Notes: generated by a model from the sequence alone, not told the origin. A stretch of 64,000 nucleotides of DNA from Promineifilum sp. (GCA_020634335.1 JACKBY010000007.1:1-64000), one strand, 5' to 3'; shown: positions 17,016 to 25,829, counted from the first letter of the stretch. Numbers and translations: made by a program.

Positions 17016-18125
17016 CTAACGGGCCGATGATGCGTGATCCATCGCCGGCGACAGATAGGAACTGAGTGCCTGCAAGGTCGCGTTCAGGCGATCACTGTCA
17101 AGCGTGAAACACTTGGCCCCGTTACAAGGGCGCTTGGTCAGAAAACCGGCGGCCGTCAATTGTTGGAGATGTCGTGACGCTCCGGATTGACTGATATCGA
17201 GAAGATTCATAATGTCCTGGGAGCGTAGTTCGCCCTGGTCGGCCACAAGCTTGAGGATATTCAGCCGCGAATCATCAGCCAAGGCATTGAGGCGGACCAA
17301 TAGTTCGGCCCTGCTCAGCTCCGGCACGACCTCGCCCGCGTCTACCGGCTGGCGCGCACCGAAAATAACCCAGATCAATCCGCGCCCCTCGAATATCTTG
17401 GTGTATGGACCCACGTGAGCGGAAGGAACAAAGATAACTTGTGGGGCCGTGTCCAACATCTTCTGCCAGCATTCTTCTTTGATGGGCCGGCCGATGACGT
17501 ACTCTGTGGCCTCCTGTCGACCCATTGACGCGAGATCAGCCGATTCAAATGCTCGAACTGATTTCTGAAGCATCGGCCGGACGCGTTCCCATTCCACGGC
17601 CAGATACTTGTACCACATCGCCCGTAGATGGCCGACGATGAGTTGCTGCATGGCCGGCGGATCGATGAGATAAGTATAGGCCCGTTTCTCGACATCCGGG
17701 TCGAATTGATCTTCACCGAAACCACGGCGCAGAAATCCCAGGTAACTATTGACATCGGCCAGGATTTCGTCGTAGTCCTTCCCCGTCCCGTCGTCCCCGA
17801 CGATTTTGATGTATGCATCCAAAATGCGGTTGCGCAAGCGGAGCGGCGATTCACCAGCCAGATGTTCCAGATAGACCGGGAAACTGGGGTAACCCCCATC
17901 CGGGACCGTCGCGTAATGCAAGCCGATCATAACGAGCATGTTCGTCTCGCGCTCTTCCGGAGTCATGATCGAGGCCGTTCGATAAATCCACTCGTCAAAT
18001 CCGGAGAATTCTTCCGTTCGCGACAGCAGAACCAGCGAATGATGGATGTTATGCGCTGGTTCCAGAGCAACGATCATCTGGGAATTGGCGTCCGGGTAAA
18101 TTAAATCAGTTACGGGCAGTGGCAT
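17016..18125 (-). CDS. ArsR-type transcriptional regulator with large N-terminal domain
   Basis: The 369-residue protein has a winged helix at the C-terminus (about 278-355): LNALADDSRLNILKLVADQG, then QDIMNLLDISQSGASRHLQQLTAAGFLTKR, the recognition helix and wing of ArsR/SmtB repressors. The roughly 270-residue N-terminal part is alpha-helical and of unknown function, as in other Chloroflexota and Firmicutes regulators of this size. No CxC metal motif of classic ArsR sensors is present. GAGG 7 nt before the ATG supports the start. Inverted repeats just upstream suggest self-regulation. Confidence 0.85.
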   Translation of the reverse strand: MPLPVTDLIYPDANSQMIVALEPAHNIHHSLVLLSRTEEFSGFDEWIYRTASIMTPEERETNMLVMIGLHYATVPDGGYPSFPVYLEHLAGESPLRLRNRILDAYIKIVGDDGTGKDYDEILADVNSYLGFLRRGFGEDQFDPDVEKRAYTYLIDPPAMQQLIVGHLRAMWYKYLAVEWERVRPMLQKSVRAFESADLASMGRQEATEYVIGRPIKEECWQKMLDTAPQVIFVPSAHVGPYTKIFEGRGLIWVIFGARQPVDAGEVVPELSRAELLVRLNALADDSRLNILKLVADQGELRSQDIMNLLDISQSGASRHLQQLTAAGFLTKRPCNGAKCFTLDSDRLNATLQALSSYLSPAMDHASSAR

Positions 18126-18157
18126 GGATAAACCTCACTTATCGCTTATACCCGATT

Positions 18158-18244
18158 ATGCGTTTAACCGGGTAATAATCATATTATACGCATGACAGAA
18201 TGATTGTCAAGAGGGTAATGCAACTTATGCATTAAGATGCATAA
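18158..18244. promoter_or_regulatory. Operator-like inverted repeats upstream of the ArsR gene
   Basis: A perfect 8-4-8 inverted repeat, TTATGCAT then TAAG then ATGCATAA, spans 18225-18244. A related pair, ATGCGT (18158-18163) and ACGCAT (18188-18193), lies closer to the start codon. AT-rich palindromes of this form are usual ArsR binding sites, so self-repression is likely. The rest of 18245-18375 has only a GC hairpin (CCCCTACC with GGTAGGGG, 18298-18331) without a T-tract. Confidence 0.6.
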
Positions 18245-18375
18245 TTAAAGCTGTTGCTTTCTCTTGTAGATCACGGGTATGGCGCAAGGCTAATAACCCC
18301 CTACCAGAACGGCACAGAGAGCAGGTAGGGGATCACAGCAAATCCAGGGCCTGAAGCAAGGACGGCCCGAGGCAG

Positions 18376-20265
18376 TTACAGGGCCAGTTTGTTGGCGGCG
18401 TCGGCCGCCCGGAGCAATGCCACCGATGCATCCTCATAGTGAATGGCCGCGTGTGCCGAGCGCCGGTGGTGGTCGATAAGCCTCAACGCGCGATCCCATT
18501 TACCCCTATCAGGAGGCTCAATCGATAACTCGTCGGCATTCCCCAAGGCCAGATCGATGATCTCGGTAACATCCAAATCCAGGTAGGCCAACCGCTCAGA
18601 CCTCTCGCCGAGTTGCGCGAACCGGCTTTCGATATCAGATTCGATCAATTGGATGTCGCTCATGAGTAACTCAGCGTCGCGCCGGTATCGAACTTCATTC
18701 AATCGGGTCTGTATAGTCTCGAAGTTAGCCGCACGCTGCTGGATAAAGGTCACGTCCTCGGTCAGGCACTTCCAGGGCGCGGCTAGCGCCAGCGCCTGAT
18801 CGATCAAGGGCGGCAGAGAGGCGCGGAGCTGCTCCATACGTGTTCGGGTGGTCTGGACGTGGGCGGTCCATGCTTCCCATTCATTCTCGAAAGTCAAGGC
18901 ATTATGCCTGAACTGCACCAGCGCCGCTGGCCGGCGTTGTGCTTCGTCAAATTGCTTCATGATGGCAGCGTATTGGCGGGCAAGCGGGTCGTCGTTAGCC
19001 AGGCGCAAGAGTTGTCGCCCCATTTCCCAAGAGCGCTCGGTGCGCTCCTTTATCGTCGTGGCCTCTTTAAGCAGTGCAGCGATCGCATCATCTTGACGGC
19101 GCAGCAATGTTTCCGTCTTCGTTCGCAGCTGAGCGGCCCGGCCGGCCGCACCACTGTGGGAATGACTCTCGGTCTCATCCCGCCCAAGGCGCTCCAAGAG
19201 GTCCATCAGTTCCCGCTGCAACCCGTGAATGGCCTCGCTCAAGCTCACTCCATCGTCGCGCTCGATAAGGGTGCGGACCTGGACGTCGGCCGTCAGAACG
19301 TCTTGAGCGACGGAGATCAATTGAGCCGCCGTAGAGACGTCGGCCCCGGCCGCGTTGAATTCGCGACGACGCCGGTGATCCAAAGCGCTCTCGTTCAACA
19401 ACTTTGCAGCGCGGCGCAATAATGGACGAACCTGGGGAAGATCGGCGGCCGGATCGGATTTCGTCGCAGCCTGGGCTTGATCAAGCTCACCCATCGCGCG
19501 TTGCAATCGGCGATCGAGTGTTGCCCGGTCGCGCTCCAGCGTCGCGGCTCTGGCTTCGGCTTCCGCCAGTACCGTGGCCGCCGACTCCAGCGCCAAAGCC
19601 GCCGCATCCACGTCATTCAGCGTGGCATGAGACGAAAAAGCCCGGCTCCCCTCATCCAACAGGCGCTGACACGTTGTTGCGTCTCGAACGAAGTCATCCA
19701 GCGCCTCAATGCCTCCCTCCCGCTCCTTGTTAATCGTCCCATCGATAACTGCCAGTCGCCGGCTCATTTCCCGTCGTTCGTCGTCCAGTCGCTCGGGGAC
19801 CGAGGCCAATGAATCAACCTGGGCTTGCAGCTGATCGACGCGACTATGGGCAGCCTTAAGCCAGCGTTTCATTTGTCCCAGCAAGCGAGCATCAGCCACG
19901 ATGGCGCCAATGTGCTCAGGAGCCATAACGAAGTGCTGCGCGGGCAAGAGATAACCGAATACCGTTGGAATGCGCAGGGAACTGAGCAGACCATCCAGCG
20001 CGACGATGTCTTCTTTTATCGTCTCCAGTTGAGCCGCGCTCCGAACGGCGATGGAACGATAAGCATCGGAACGCGCGCGCGTATAAGGGACAAGCAACCG
20101 CTCAAGGCGAAGCATATTGCGCTCCAAAGCCGTCGTCTCGTTAGCTAATCGATCGCGCTCCAACCGGTTGGCGCGCGAAAGCCGCTCCAGATAGGCCGGT
20201 ATAAACACCACCAGCACCAGCAGGATGATTAGAATGAGCAAGACGGCAATGGCCAGCGATTCCAC
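18376..20265 (-). CDS. Membrane-anchored long coiled-coil protein, EzrA-like in layout
   Basis: The 629-residue protein begins with one transmembrane helix (ESLAIAVLLILIILLVLVVF, about 2-25) followed by some 600 residues rich in Leu, Ala, Arg and Glu with heptad-like spacing. This is the topology of EzrA or of other envelope-anchored spectrin-like proteins, but I see no direct sequence match and do not assign that function. It lies alone between the ArsR gene and the DUF1269 gene. Confidence 0.65.
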   Translation of the reverse strand: MESLAIAVLLILIILLVLVVFIPAYLERLSRANRLERDRLANETTALERNMLRLERLLVPYTRARSDAYRSIAVRSAAQLETIKEDIVALDGLLSSLRIPTVFGYLLPAQHFVMAPEHIGAIVADARLLGQMKRWLKAAHSRVDQLQAQVDSLASVPERLDDERREMSRRLAVIDGTINKEREGGIEALDDFVRDATTCQRLLDEGSRAFSSHATLNDVDAAALALESAATVLAEAEARAATLERDRATLDRRLQRAMGELDQAQAATKSDPAADLPQVRPLLRRAAKLLNESALDHRRRREFNAAGADVSTAAQLISVAQDVLTADVQVRTLIERDDGVSLSEAIHGLQRELMDLLERLGRDETESHSHSGAAGRAAQLRTKTETLLRRQDDAIAALLKEATTIKERTERSWEMGRQLLRLANDDPLARQYAAIMKQFDEAQRRPAALVQFRHNALTFENEWEAWTAHVQTTRTRMEQLRASLPPLIDQALALAAPWKCLTEDVTFIQQRAANFETIQTRLNEVRYRRDAELLMSDIQLIESDIESRFAQLGERSERLAYLDLDVTEIIDLALGNADELSIEPPDRGKWDRALRLIDHHRRSAHAAIHYEDASVALLRAADAANKLAL

Positions 20266-20307
20266 TATCAGAACCCCTACAGTAACGATGCTCTACCGCA
20301 TTATATA

Positions 20308-20345
20308 ACGAAAAGCCTGTCGGGATGGGAAATATTCCGACAGGC
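20308..20345 (-). terminator. Intrinsic terminator after DUF1269 gene
   Basis: A 9-bp stem GCCTGTCGG/CCGACAGGC with a 13-nt loop is followed on the minus strand by TTTTCG. It sits 28 nt past the DUF1269 stop codon. Confidence 0.75.
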
Positions 20346-20372
20346 CAGTCAATTACCAGATGATTGTCGCTA

Positions 20373-20966
20373 TTAGATCATGCCGCCAAAGTCATTGGCG
20401 ACCTTCGTAATCGAGTCATCAATCGCCCGTTGAACCATTTCGGCCTCGCGGATGTCGTCAAGTTTGCTCTCCGAAAAGTATGCGGCGGCGGCGTCAACAG
20501 CATCGACCGGCACGACGTAAACTCTGATCGCTCCTCCAGCGTGCTCTAGTGTTGATCGTACAGGTGTCACCTCATATTCATCACAGGTAACGACAACGGC
20601 CGCTTTGCCCAGTTCAAGCTCCATTCCAAGCGCATTACACTCGGCCTCATTCAGGTGCAAGGATTTGGCGAAGAACGCACCAGTCGCCCCGCCCAACAGG
20701 CCGCCGGCCGCTGCGCCGCCTACCAAACCCACTCCGCCGGTCAACACACCAGTAATGATTCCCACTAGCGCCCCCACCTTCGCGCCACGACCCATCTGAT
20801 GACCGATAACGGATTTCACCTCGCCGCCCTCTTTATAGAGCAAGCCTATGGCCCCAAGTTTGATATCATCGCTGGCTTTATCCCATTTCTTCATGTGCTC
20901 GATGGCGGTTTCAGCCGCCGCTCGATCCTCAAAAACCGCGACGACGACATGCTCATTCTTATCCAT
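20373..20966 (-). CDS. DUF1269-type protein with glycine-zipper hydrophobic core
   Basis: The ATG at 20966 (GAAGGAA 7 nt upstream) gives 197 residues; the open frame extends 38 codons further without support. The N-terminus (VVVAVFEDRAAAETAIEHMKKW) is a ferredoxin-like alpha/beta unit, followed by a Gly-rich helix pair (GALVGIITGVLTGGVGLVGGAAAGGLLGG, about 72-100) that resembles a glycine zipper inserting in membranes. A second alpha/beta half follows (AVVVTCDEYEVTPVRSTLEHAGG). DUF1269 members are often stress- or cold-associated; function unknown. Confidence 0.75.
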   Translation of the reverse strand: MDKNEHVVVAVFEDRAAAETAIEHMKKWDKASDDIKLGAIGLLYKEGGEVKSVIGHQMGRGAKVGALVGIITGVLTGGVGLVGGAAAGGLLGGATGAFFAKSLHLNEAECNALGMELELGKAAVVVTCDEYEVTPVRSTLEHAGGAIRVYVVPVDAVDAAAAYFSESKLDDIREAEMVQRAIDDSITKVANDFGGMI

Positions 20967-21097
20967 GTTATTATTCCTTCTCCGATTCACGAATGTAGCA
21001 TATCTACTATGCGACGTCAGCTCGTTACGTGCGTGCCGAGTTTTAAATCTGGTACCCGCCCGTTGGACGGGTCGTGGCACCGATCAAGTGCCTTGTG

Positions 21098-21631
21098 CTA
21101 TGACCCTTCTCCACGAAGTTGAAAATTCCTGGGGTTGCTCCAGACTTTGTAGATGGCTCCCGCCAGTTCGGCCGCTTTTTGAGTACCAATCAGGACGAGC
21201 CGGCCGTCCCTCAATGTGATCTCGACGCCGGTCTCGCCACTCACGTTATAGGCGACTCGCCCGTTCCACCCACGGATGCCCCAGCCCCCGAACTCGCCCA
21301 ACGGCCGATAGACGCGCGGCTCCACGCGCGTGATCTGATTGATAGCGATGCGCCGGTTCACGAAGGGCCGGTAGCGCACAATGACGGCTTCGGGCACCAC
21401 CTCGACCACCATATGCAGCCAAAGAAAGAAGACCGGAAACCCCACGCCGAAGATGAGCCAGATCAGCACCACCAATAGATCCGAGCCGGGCTTATTGCCG
21501 ACGGGCACGCCGCGCACGATCTGTGAGAAGAAGATCCACCACTGCAAGGCCGATAGGCCAAAGACAAGAACCATCACCCACCACACATCGCGCCAACGCT
21601 GAACTTCTCGAAAGACGTAGTGTCCGCTCAT
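21098..21631 (-). CDS. Two-helix membrane protein with PH-like domain (second of a pair)
   Basis: The 177-residue protein starts with FREVQRWRDVWW, has two transmembrane helices (about 15-37 and 50-72) and a C-terminal beta-rich part (VEVVPEAVIVRYRP, TGVEITLRDGRLVLIGTQKAAEL) like the bacterial PH/DUF6141 type. The start codon overlaps the stop of the upstream gene as ATGA, so the two are translationally coupled. The upstream gene encodes a similar protein, suggesting a duplicated pair that may form a heteromer. Function unknown. Confidence 0.7.
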   Translation of the reverse strand: MSGHYVFREVQRWRDVWWVMVLVFGLSALQWWIFFSQIVRGVPVGNKPGSDLLVVLIWLIFGVGFPVFFLWLHMVVEVVPEAVIVRYRPFVNRRIAINQITRVEPRVYRPLGEFGGWGIRGWNGRVAYNVSGETGVEITLRDGRLVLIGTQKAAELAGAIYKVWSNPRNFQLRGEGS

Positions 21632-22185
21632 GCCGTCTTGACCTCACCGATGCTCAACTCCGGTCGTACGGCGTACCAGGCCCGCATGACTGCATCACCT
21701 AATCCATCAGGGTCTTTAGAGCCGATCAGGAATTGGCCGCCGTCATCCATAGTCAATTCGACGCCTTTGTCCGACGTCACGGTGTGGGCGGTGCGACTGC
21801 CGTCGGTGGCCCCAAAAATACGGTTATTATAGTCGCCGTGGATGTTGTCATTGCGCATCTGGACGGCCGCTACGTGGCCGAAAGACAACTCTTTATGACT
21901 CGACATTCCATTATTAACAACCACTCTGTCGGGATAGACCTCGGTCACCATGGTCATGCGGCCATAGGCCAGGGGCAGCAGGATGCCGAATGGGAGACCA
22001 ATCGCCAACGACAGCCAGTCGGGCATGTCCAGCGCTCCTAGAGGCCTTCCCATAACGGCCACCCAGGCGACGAGCCCCCACCCAAACAATGTGCCGACCA
22101 CTACCAGCAGGACGAAGGGCGGCAGTTCACGATAGGGCTGCACTTCACGGTAGAGGGGAGCGGTTGAGTCCATAGGTAAAATCAT
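21628..22185 (-). CDS. Two-helix membrane protein with PH-like domain (first of a pair)
   Basis: The 185-residue protein shares with its neighbour an N-terminal YREVQPYRELPP motif, two hydrophobic helices (about 20-45 and 55-75) and a C-terminal domain with DKGVELTMDDGGQFLIGSKDPDGL. Similarity of layout and of the REVQ.(W/Y)R motif points to a tandem duplication. The ATG at 22173 is an alternative start; neither has a clear ribosome site. Confidence 0.68.
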   Translation of the reverse strand: MILPMDSTAPLYREVQPYRELPPFVLLVVVGTLFGWGLVAWVAVMGRPLGALDMPDWLSLAIGLPFGILLPLAYGRMTMVTEVYPDRVVVNNGMSSHKELSFGHVAAVQMRNDNIHGDYNNRIFGATDGSRTAHTVTSDKGVELTMDDGGQFLIGSKDPDGLGDAVMRAWYAVRPELSIGEVKTA

Positions 22186-22248
22186 AGCGGATTGAGATCG
22201 GGTTGGCTAGTAGGTGGAGGTTTTAATCGGTAATTATCTTTGGTTATT

Positions 22249-23583
22249 CTAAGAGATTTGCCGGGCATTTCGTCCAATGGCCCGCAGCGGGATTAAACCG
22301 GCCAGAAGCGGCCGCCGGTAAACGAAATGAAATCCACCCCATAGCAACGTCATCAACAAGCTGACGCCGCCCATGACCGCCATGACCGATTGCATTGGCA
22401 GGCCAGCGGTATCAAGCATATAGCCACCGGCCAAGGTCGAGACGGACTGGGTCAGCGTTAGCGCGGCAAATTCAAAGGCGAAAACACGGCCGCGATATTT
22501 ATCGGGCACGATTGTTTGCAGCAGGGCGGCCGAGAAAACCCACAACGTTCCCGTGCCCAGCGTGCGCATGATCGTTGCCAGCAAGAGCGTCCCCAGGCCG
22601 TCAACCAGCGCCAACCAAGTGGTCCCTACGGTCATAATGACAAAACCCAGACTGACGCCGAGCATCAAACGTCGCGGCGAATCCCCCAACCGGCGACGCA
22701 TGAGCAGCGGGCCTATCCCGGTGCCCAGACCACTTACAACGTATATCAGCCCCAACGTGGCCGTGCCGGGATCGGCCACACCGAAACGGCTGGAGCCCGA
22801 TAGGGGGAACAAATCGTTAGCATACGTGATTTCCAGCACGTTGATGGCTCCCCAAACGAGCGAGCCGGCCGCCTTGGCCAACGCAATGCCCAGAATAAAG
22901 GGTTCACGCCACAGATAGCGAAAGCCGTCGAGGAAATCAAAACGGCCCGCGGCCTGGACACTGGGAGAAGCGGAATCGGTCGCCGCTCCATCGGCCGTTG
23001 CCCGATCAGGCAAGACAATGCGGCCAATAAAGAAAGCCGACAATAGAAAAGAAAATGAATCGGCCACGAATGCCGCTTCCGCGCCGAAAAAAGCCGCCAC
23101 GATCCCGCCCAGGAAAGCGCCCAAAGCCAACATCGTGCTCCACGTCAGGCTGTCGAGCGCGTTGGCCGCAACCAGTTCGCCGGGCCGGACGACGTTGGCC
23201 ACCACGGCCCCCCGCGCGGGCGTGAACAGCGAGCTCAAGCTGAACTGGACAGCCGTCAGGATGTAGAAATACCAGATGTCGCCGGGGTCTCGCACCCACA
23301 GGAAGCCCAGCACCGTCACGGCACGCAAGACATCAGATACGATCATGATGTGTTTGCGGTTGAAGCGATCGGCCAAGATCCCGGCAAAAGGGCTGAAGAC
23401 AAACAGGGGCAAGAATCGGGCCAAAAACAGATAGCTGAGCGCGACCCCGCTATCGGTCAGGCGCGTGATGAGTTCGGCCGCGGCGATGACGTTGAACCAG
23501 TCACCGAATTGGGAAACGATGCTGCCGAACCACAAAAATTTAAAATTGGGATTGCGGCGCAGAAGGTCGAGGTATTCTTTCAT
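22249..23583 (-). CDS. Major facilitator superfamily exporter (MFS_3/EntS type)
   Basis: The 444-residue protein has about 12 transmembrane segments. The cytoplasmic loop after helix 2 reads GILADRFNRKHIMIVSDVLRA, the MFS motif A as seen in EntS/MFS_3 drug and siderophore exporters. The second half repeats a similar RRLGDSPRRLMLG loop. Substrate cannot be predicted. It follows chrA by 75 nt on the same strand and might be cotranscribed with it. Confidence 0.85.
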   Translation of the reverse strand: MKEYLDLLRRNPNFKFLWFGSIVSQFGDWFNVIAAAELITRLTDSGVALSYLFLARFLPLFVFSPFAGILADRFNRKHIMIVSDVLRAVTVLGFLWVRDPGDIWYFYILTAVQFSLSSLFTPARGAVVANVVRPGELVAANALDSLTWSTMLALGAFLGGIVAAFFGAEAAFVADSFSFLLSAFFIGRIVLPDRATADGAATDSASPSVQAAGRFDFLDGFRYLWREPFILGIALAKAAGSLVWGAINVLEITYANDLFPLSGSSRFGVADPGTATLGLIYVVSGLGTGIGPLLMRRRLGDSPRRLMLGVSLGFVIMTVGTTWLALVDGLGTLLLATIMRTLGTGTLWVFSAALLQTIVPDKYRGRVFAFEFAALTLTQSVSTLAGGYMLDTAGLPMQSVMAVMGGVSLLMTLLWGGFHFVYRRPLLAGLIPLRAIGRNARQIS

Positions 23584-23658
23584 TCGCTACAAATTCTGAC
23601 CCAAAGCCTCTAGCAGGCAACTTCAAACCAGATTATGCGCAGGCCCGCGCATATCTCG

Positions 23659-24813
23659 CTACCGCCACAGAGAGACAGCGAGGCCTGTAATCGCGCCCCC
23701 GATGATCAGCCACGTCGTGTTCACTTTAAGACGGATCAATAGCACGGCGGCCAGGGCCGCCAGCAGCGCAGTAGGAAGATCGATAATGGCTTGCCGCGCC
23801 AAATCGATTGTCACTGCGGCCATCAGGCCCAAAGAAGAAGCTACGACGCCATCCAGCAACGCCGCCAGCCACGGCGACTGCCGCAATCGAGGAATGAATG
23901 GATTCGTCACCGCTACGAAGACAAAACCGGGTAAAAAGATGCCCACTGTGGCGACGATTGCACCTGGCACGCCGGCCACCAGATAGCCAATAAATGTCGC
24001 TGTGGTGAAGACCGGCCCCGGCGTGAACTGGCCGATGGCTACAGCGTCAAGAAGCTGCCGGCTGCTGATCCAGCCTAGCCGCTCCACAAACTCCGTTTGC
24101 AGGAAAGCCACCAGCACATATCCGCTGCCGTATAGCACCGAGCCTATCTTCAGGAAAGTCAGAAAGAGCGTCGAGAGAGCAACGGGCGTGGGTTCCTGAA
24201 TAAAATGCCGCAGCGCTATCCAGCCGGGCATTATGGCCCATAGTTTCGTTTCGCCGCGAGCTGCCCCCACCAGGCGGTGGACGTTGCGCCACAGCATCAC
24301 CAGCAGCCCGCCACCGAACAACAACACCAATTCGTTTATATTCAGGAAATAGAGGCCGAACACGGCCACTGCTACGACACCCGGCAGCCACGACCGAACC
24401 GCCGTTCGCGTTAGTCCCCACACGGCTTGCAAGATGATCGCAATAACGACCGGTTGGATGCCGTATAGCAGCCATTGAGCGGCCGGCATCGTTTCATATC
24501 GGACGTAGAGCGCGGCAATAGCCAGCACGATTAGGAACGCGGGTAATATGAAGGCCGACCCGGCGGCGACAAGCCCCCACCGCCCGGCCCGGATGTAACC
24601 CAGATGCATGGTCATCTCGGTCGAGTTTGGGCCGGGTATTAAGTTGGTAGTCGCCATGAGATCCAGGAACTCTTCGTCGGTTACCCAGCCGCGCCGCGTC
24701 ACAACTTCGTCACGAAACATGGCGATGTGGGCCGCCGGACCGCCGAAGGCAGTTAGACCCAGTCGCAAAAATAGCCGGGTAACTTCAAGAACAGACCCGG
24801 TTTTTATAGCCAT
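23659..24813 (-). CDS. chrA: Chromate transporter family protein (two-domain CHR)
   Basis: The 384-residue membrane protein has two homologous CHR halves. The first starts LFLRLGLTAFGGPAAHIAMFRDEVV and contains NLIPGPNSTEMTMHLGY; the second has FLKIGSVLYGSGYVLVAFLQTEFV and AIGQFTPGPVFTTATFIGYL. CHR proteins exchange chromate or a related oxyanion across the membrane; chromate resistance here is plausible but not shown. The gene begins 58 nt after the small EAD gene on the same strand. Confidence 0.9.
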   Translation of the reverse strand: MAIKTGSVLEVTRLFLRLGLTAFGGPAAHIAMFRDEVVTRRGWVTDEEFLDLMATTNLIPGPNSTEMTMHLGYIRAGRWGLVAAGSAFILPAFLIVLAIAALYVRYETMPAAQWLLYGIQPVVIAIILQAVWGLTRTAVRSWLPGVVAVAVFGLYFLNINELVLLFGGGLLVMLWRNVHRLVGAARGETKLWAIMPGWIALRHFIQEPTPVALSTLFLTFLKIGSVLYGSGYVLVAFLQTEFVERLGWISSRQLLDAVAIGQFTPGPVFTTATFIGYLVAGVPGAIVATVGIFLPGFVFVAVTNPFIPRLRQSPWLAALLDGVVASSLGLMAAVTIDLARQAIIDLPTALLAALAAVLLIRLKVNTTWLIIGGAITGLAVSLWR

Positions 24814-24871
24814 TTCGTTTGCCGCTCAATGCCGGATGTAGCCAACTGTGGCACAAATGGGCAGTCGCGGG

Positions 24872-25156
24872 TCAATCCATCTTGGCGCGAAATCGTTTGC
24901 CGTATTCGACAGGCCGCAAATCGCGCAATGCTCGGTCGAGCAATTGCAATTCGCTGCGACGCGCCATCAGGAGCACGAGTGACTGGGCCAACTCCTGGGG
25001 CAATTCGCCCTCCAGATCGTTGGGATCGATGCCTATCTCGAACGCCATGGATTCTATTTCGTCGGACGTCATATTCTCGACAATAAAGTCGCGCACACCC
25101 GCGGTGGCATCGCGCGCGCCGTCAGCCAAGGGGTCAAGTTCGTCTAGTTCAGTCAT
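24872..25156 (-). CDS. Stand-alone effector-associated (death-like) domain protein
   Basis: The 94-residue protein is little more than one domain (about 20-85): RDFIVENMTSDEIESMAFEI, then GIDPNDLEG, then AQSLVLLMARRSELQLLDRALRDLRP. The spacing of DE, the hydrophobic helix ends, the (G/F)ID..(D/N)L.G turn, the LV...RR..L..L helix and the final RP repeats that of the N-terminal domain of the EAD-TIR-FGE protein at 10342-11850. EADs are short adaptors that couple a sensor to an effector by homotypic contact. A near-consensus promoter places the transcript start at about the ATG, so the message is probably leaderless. It precedes chrA and may share its transcript. Confidence 0.72.
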   Translation of the reverse strand: MTELDELDPLADGARDATAGVRDFIVENMTSDEIESMAFEIGIDPNDLEGELPQELAQSLVLLMARRSELQLLDRALRDLRPVEYGKRFRAKMD

Positions 25157-25162
25157 GCTATC

Positions 25163-25191
25163 ATTATAAGAAAGGGTTATGATACCTACAA
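25163..25191 (-). promoter_or_regulatory. Near-consensus promoter giving a leaderless EAD mRNA
   Basis: On the minus strand TTGTAG (25186-25191), a 17-bp spacer and a perfect TATAAT (25163-25168) are followed six bases later by the ATG at 25156. The expected transcription start therefore falls at or beside the A of the start codon. Confidence 0.75.
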
Positions 25192-25379
25192 CCCCGAAGG
25201 AGTCATTTGTACCCCAAATTGTGCCTGCCCACGTCTCTCGTTAAAGGTGGTTCGAATTGTATCCGCATTGTGTCTTGGACCTGTATACAAGATACAAGCC
25301 CGCCATCCTTTTCGTCGTACCCTTTGGAACATCACTCGATTAGCGACCGCGTAATACGGTCTTTCTGCGGAGGTATATC

Positions 25380-25748
25380 ATGGCTTGGAAAGTAAGCGGC
25401 AAAACCGATCTCGACCTCACAAAAGACGCTCGAGAATGGGATGGAGACGAGGCACGCGACGCCATCTTCAAGTGGGCCGGCTGGCCCGACAAGCCCGACC
25501 CGGCTAAGGCGCGCCAGGCGTTTTTTGCCTACGACGATGCTGAGGATGAGGAGAAGGAGAGTTATAAATTGCCCTTCGCCACGGTGACTGGCGGTGAATT
25601 GAAAGCTGTGCCCCACGCCATCCACGCCGTCGCCGCGGTGTTAGAAGGCAGCCGTGGCGGCGTTGACTTGCCCAAAACCGTCATTGCCGACGTGCGCGAC
25701 AAGGTGGAGAAGTACTACAAGAAGATGGACGAAGATGTACCCTGGTAA
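25380..25748 (+). CDS. Conserved small acidic protein with phage-associated domain
   Basis: The 122-residue protein has an N-terminal polar half (KTDLDLTKDAREWDGDEA, a DDAEDEEKESYKLPFA stretch) and a C-terminal pattern AVPHAIHAVAAVLEGSRGGVDLP followed by KVEKYYKKM. Similar KLPFA and RGGVDLP blocks are known to me from small proteins in phages and bacteria, where function is unclear. A good GGAGG lies 6 nt before the ATG. No other phage gene is nearby, so it need not be mobile. Function unknown. Confidence 0.6.
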   Translation: MAWKVSGKTDLDLTKDAREWDGDEARDAIFKWAGWPDKPDPAKARQAFFAYDDAEDEEKESYKLPFATVTGGELKAVPHAIHAVAAVLEGSRGGVDLPKTVIADVRDKVEKYYKKMDEDVPW

Positions 25749-25767
25749 AGCGGGGTAGTGCTTAGGC

Positions 25768-25801
25768 GGATGAAACGGATACATATGTATCCGTTTCATC
25801 C
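25768..25801. terminator. 34-bp perfect palindrome between convergent genes
   Basis: A 17-bp half-site (starting GGATGAAACGG) is followed with no spacer by its exact complement. It lies 20 nt after the stop of the plus gene and 29 nt before the stop of the minus sulfatase gene, so it likely acts as a shared transcription end. There is no T-tract on the plus side beyond cctt; a protein-binding role is possible. Confidence 0.5.
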
Positions 25802-25829
25802 TTGTCCTATCTTTGCTGAATTGCCCGCC

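Noticed and set aside
18298..18331. Hairpin CCCCTACC/GGTAGGGG as terminator of the coiled-coil gene
   Set aside because: It has an 18-nt loop and no T-tract, so I do not call it a terminator.
25380..25748. Prophage remnant
   Set aside because: The small protein resembles phage-associated ones, but no integrase, capsid, or attachment site is close.
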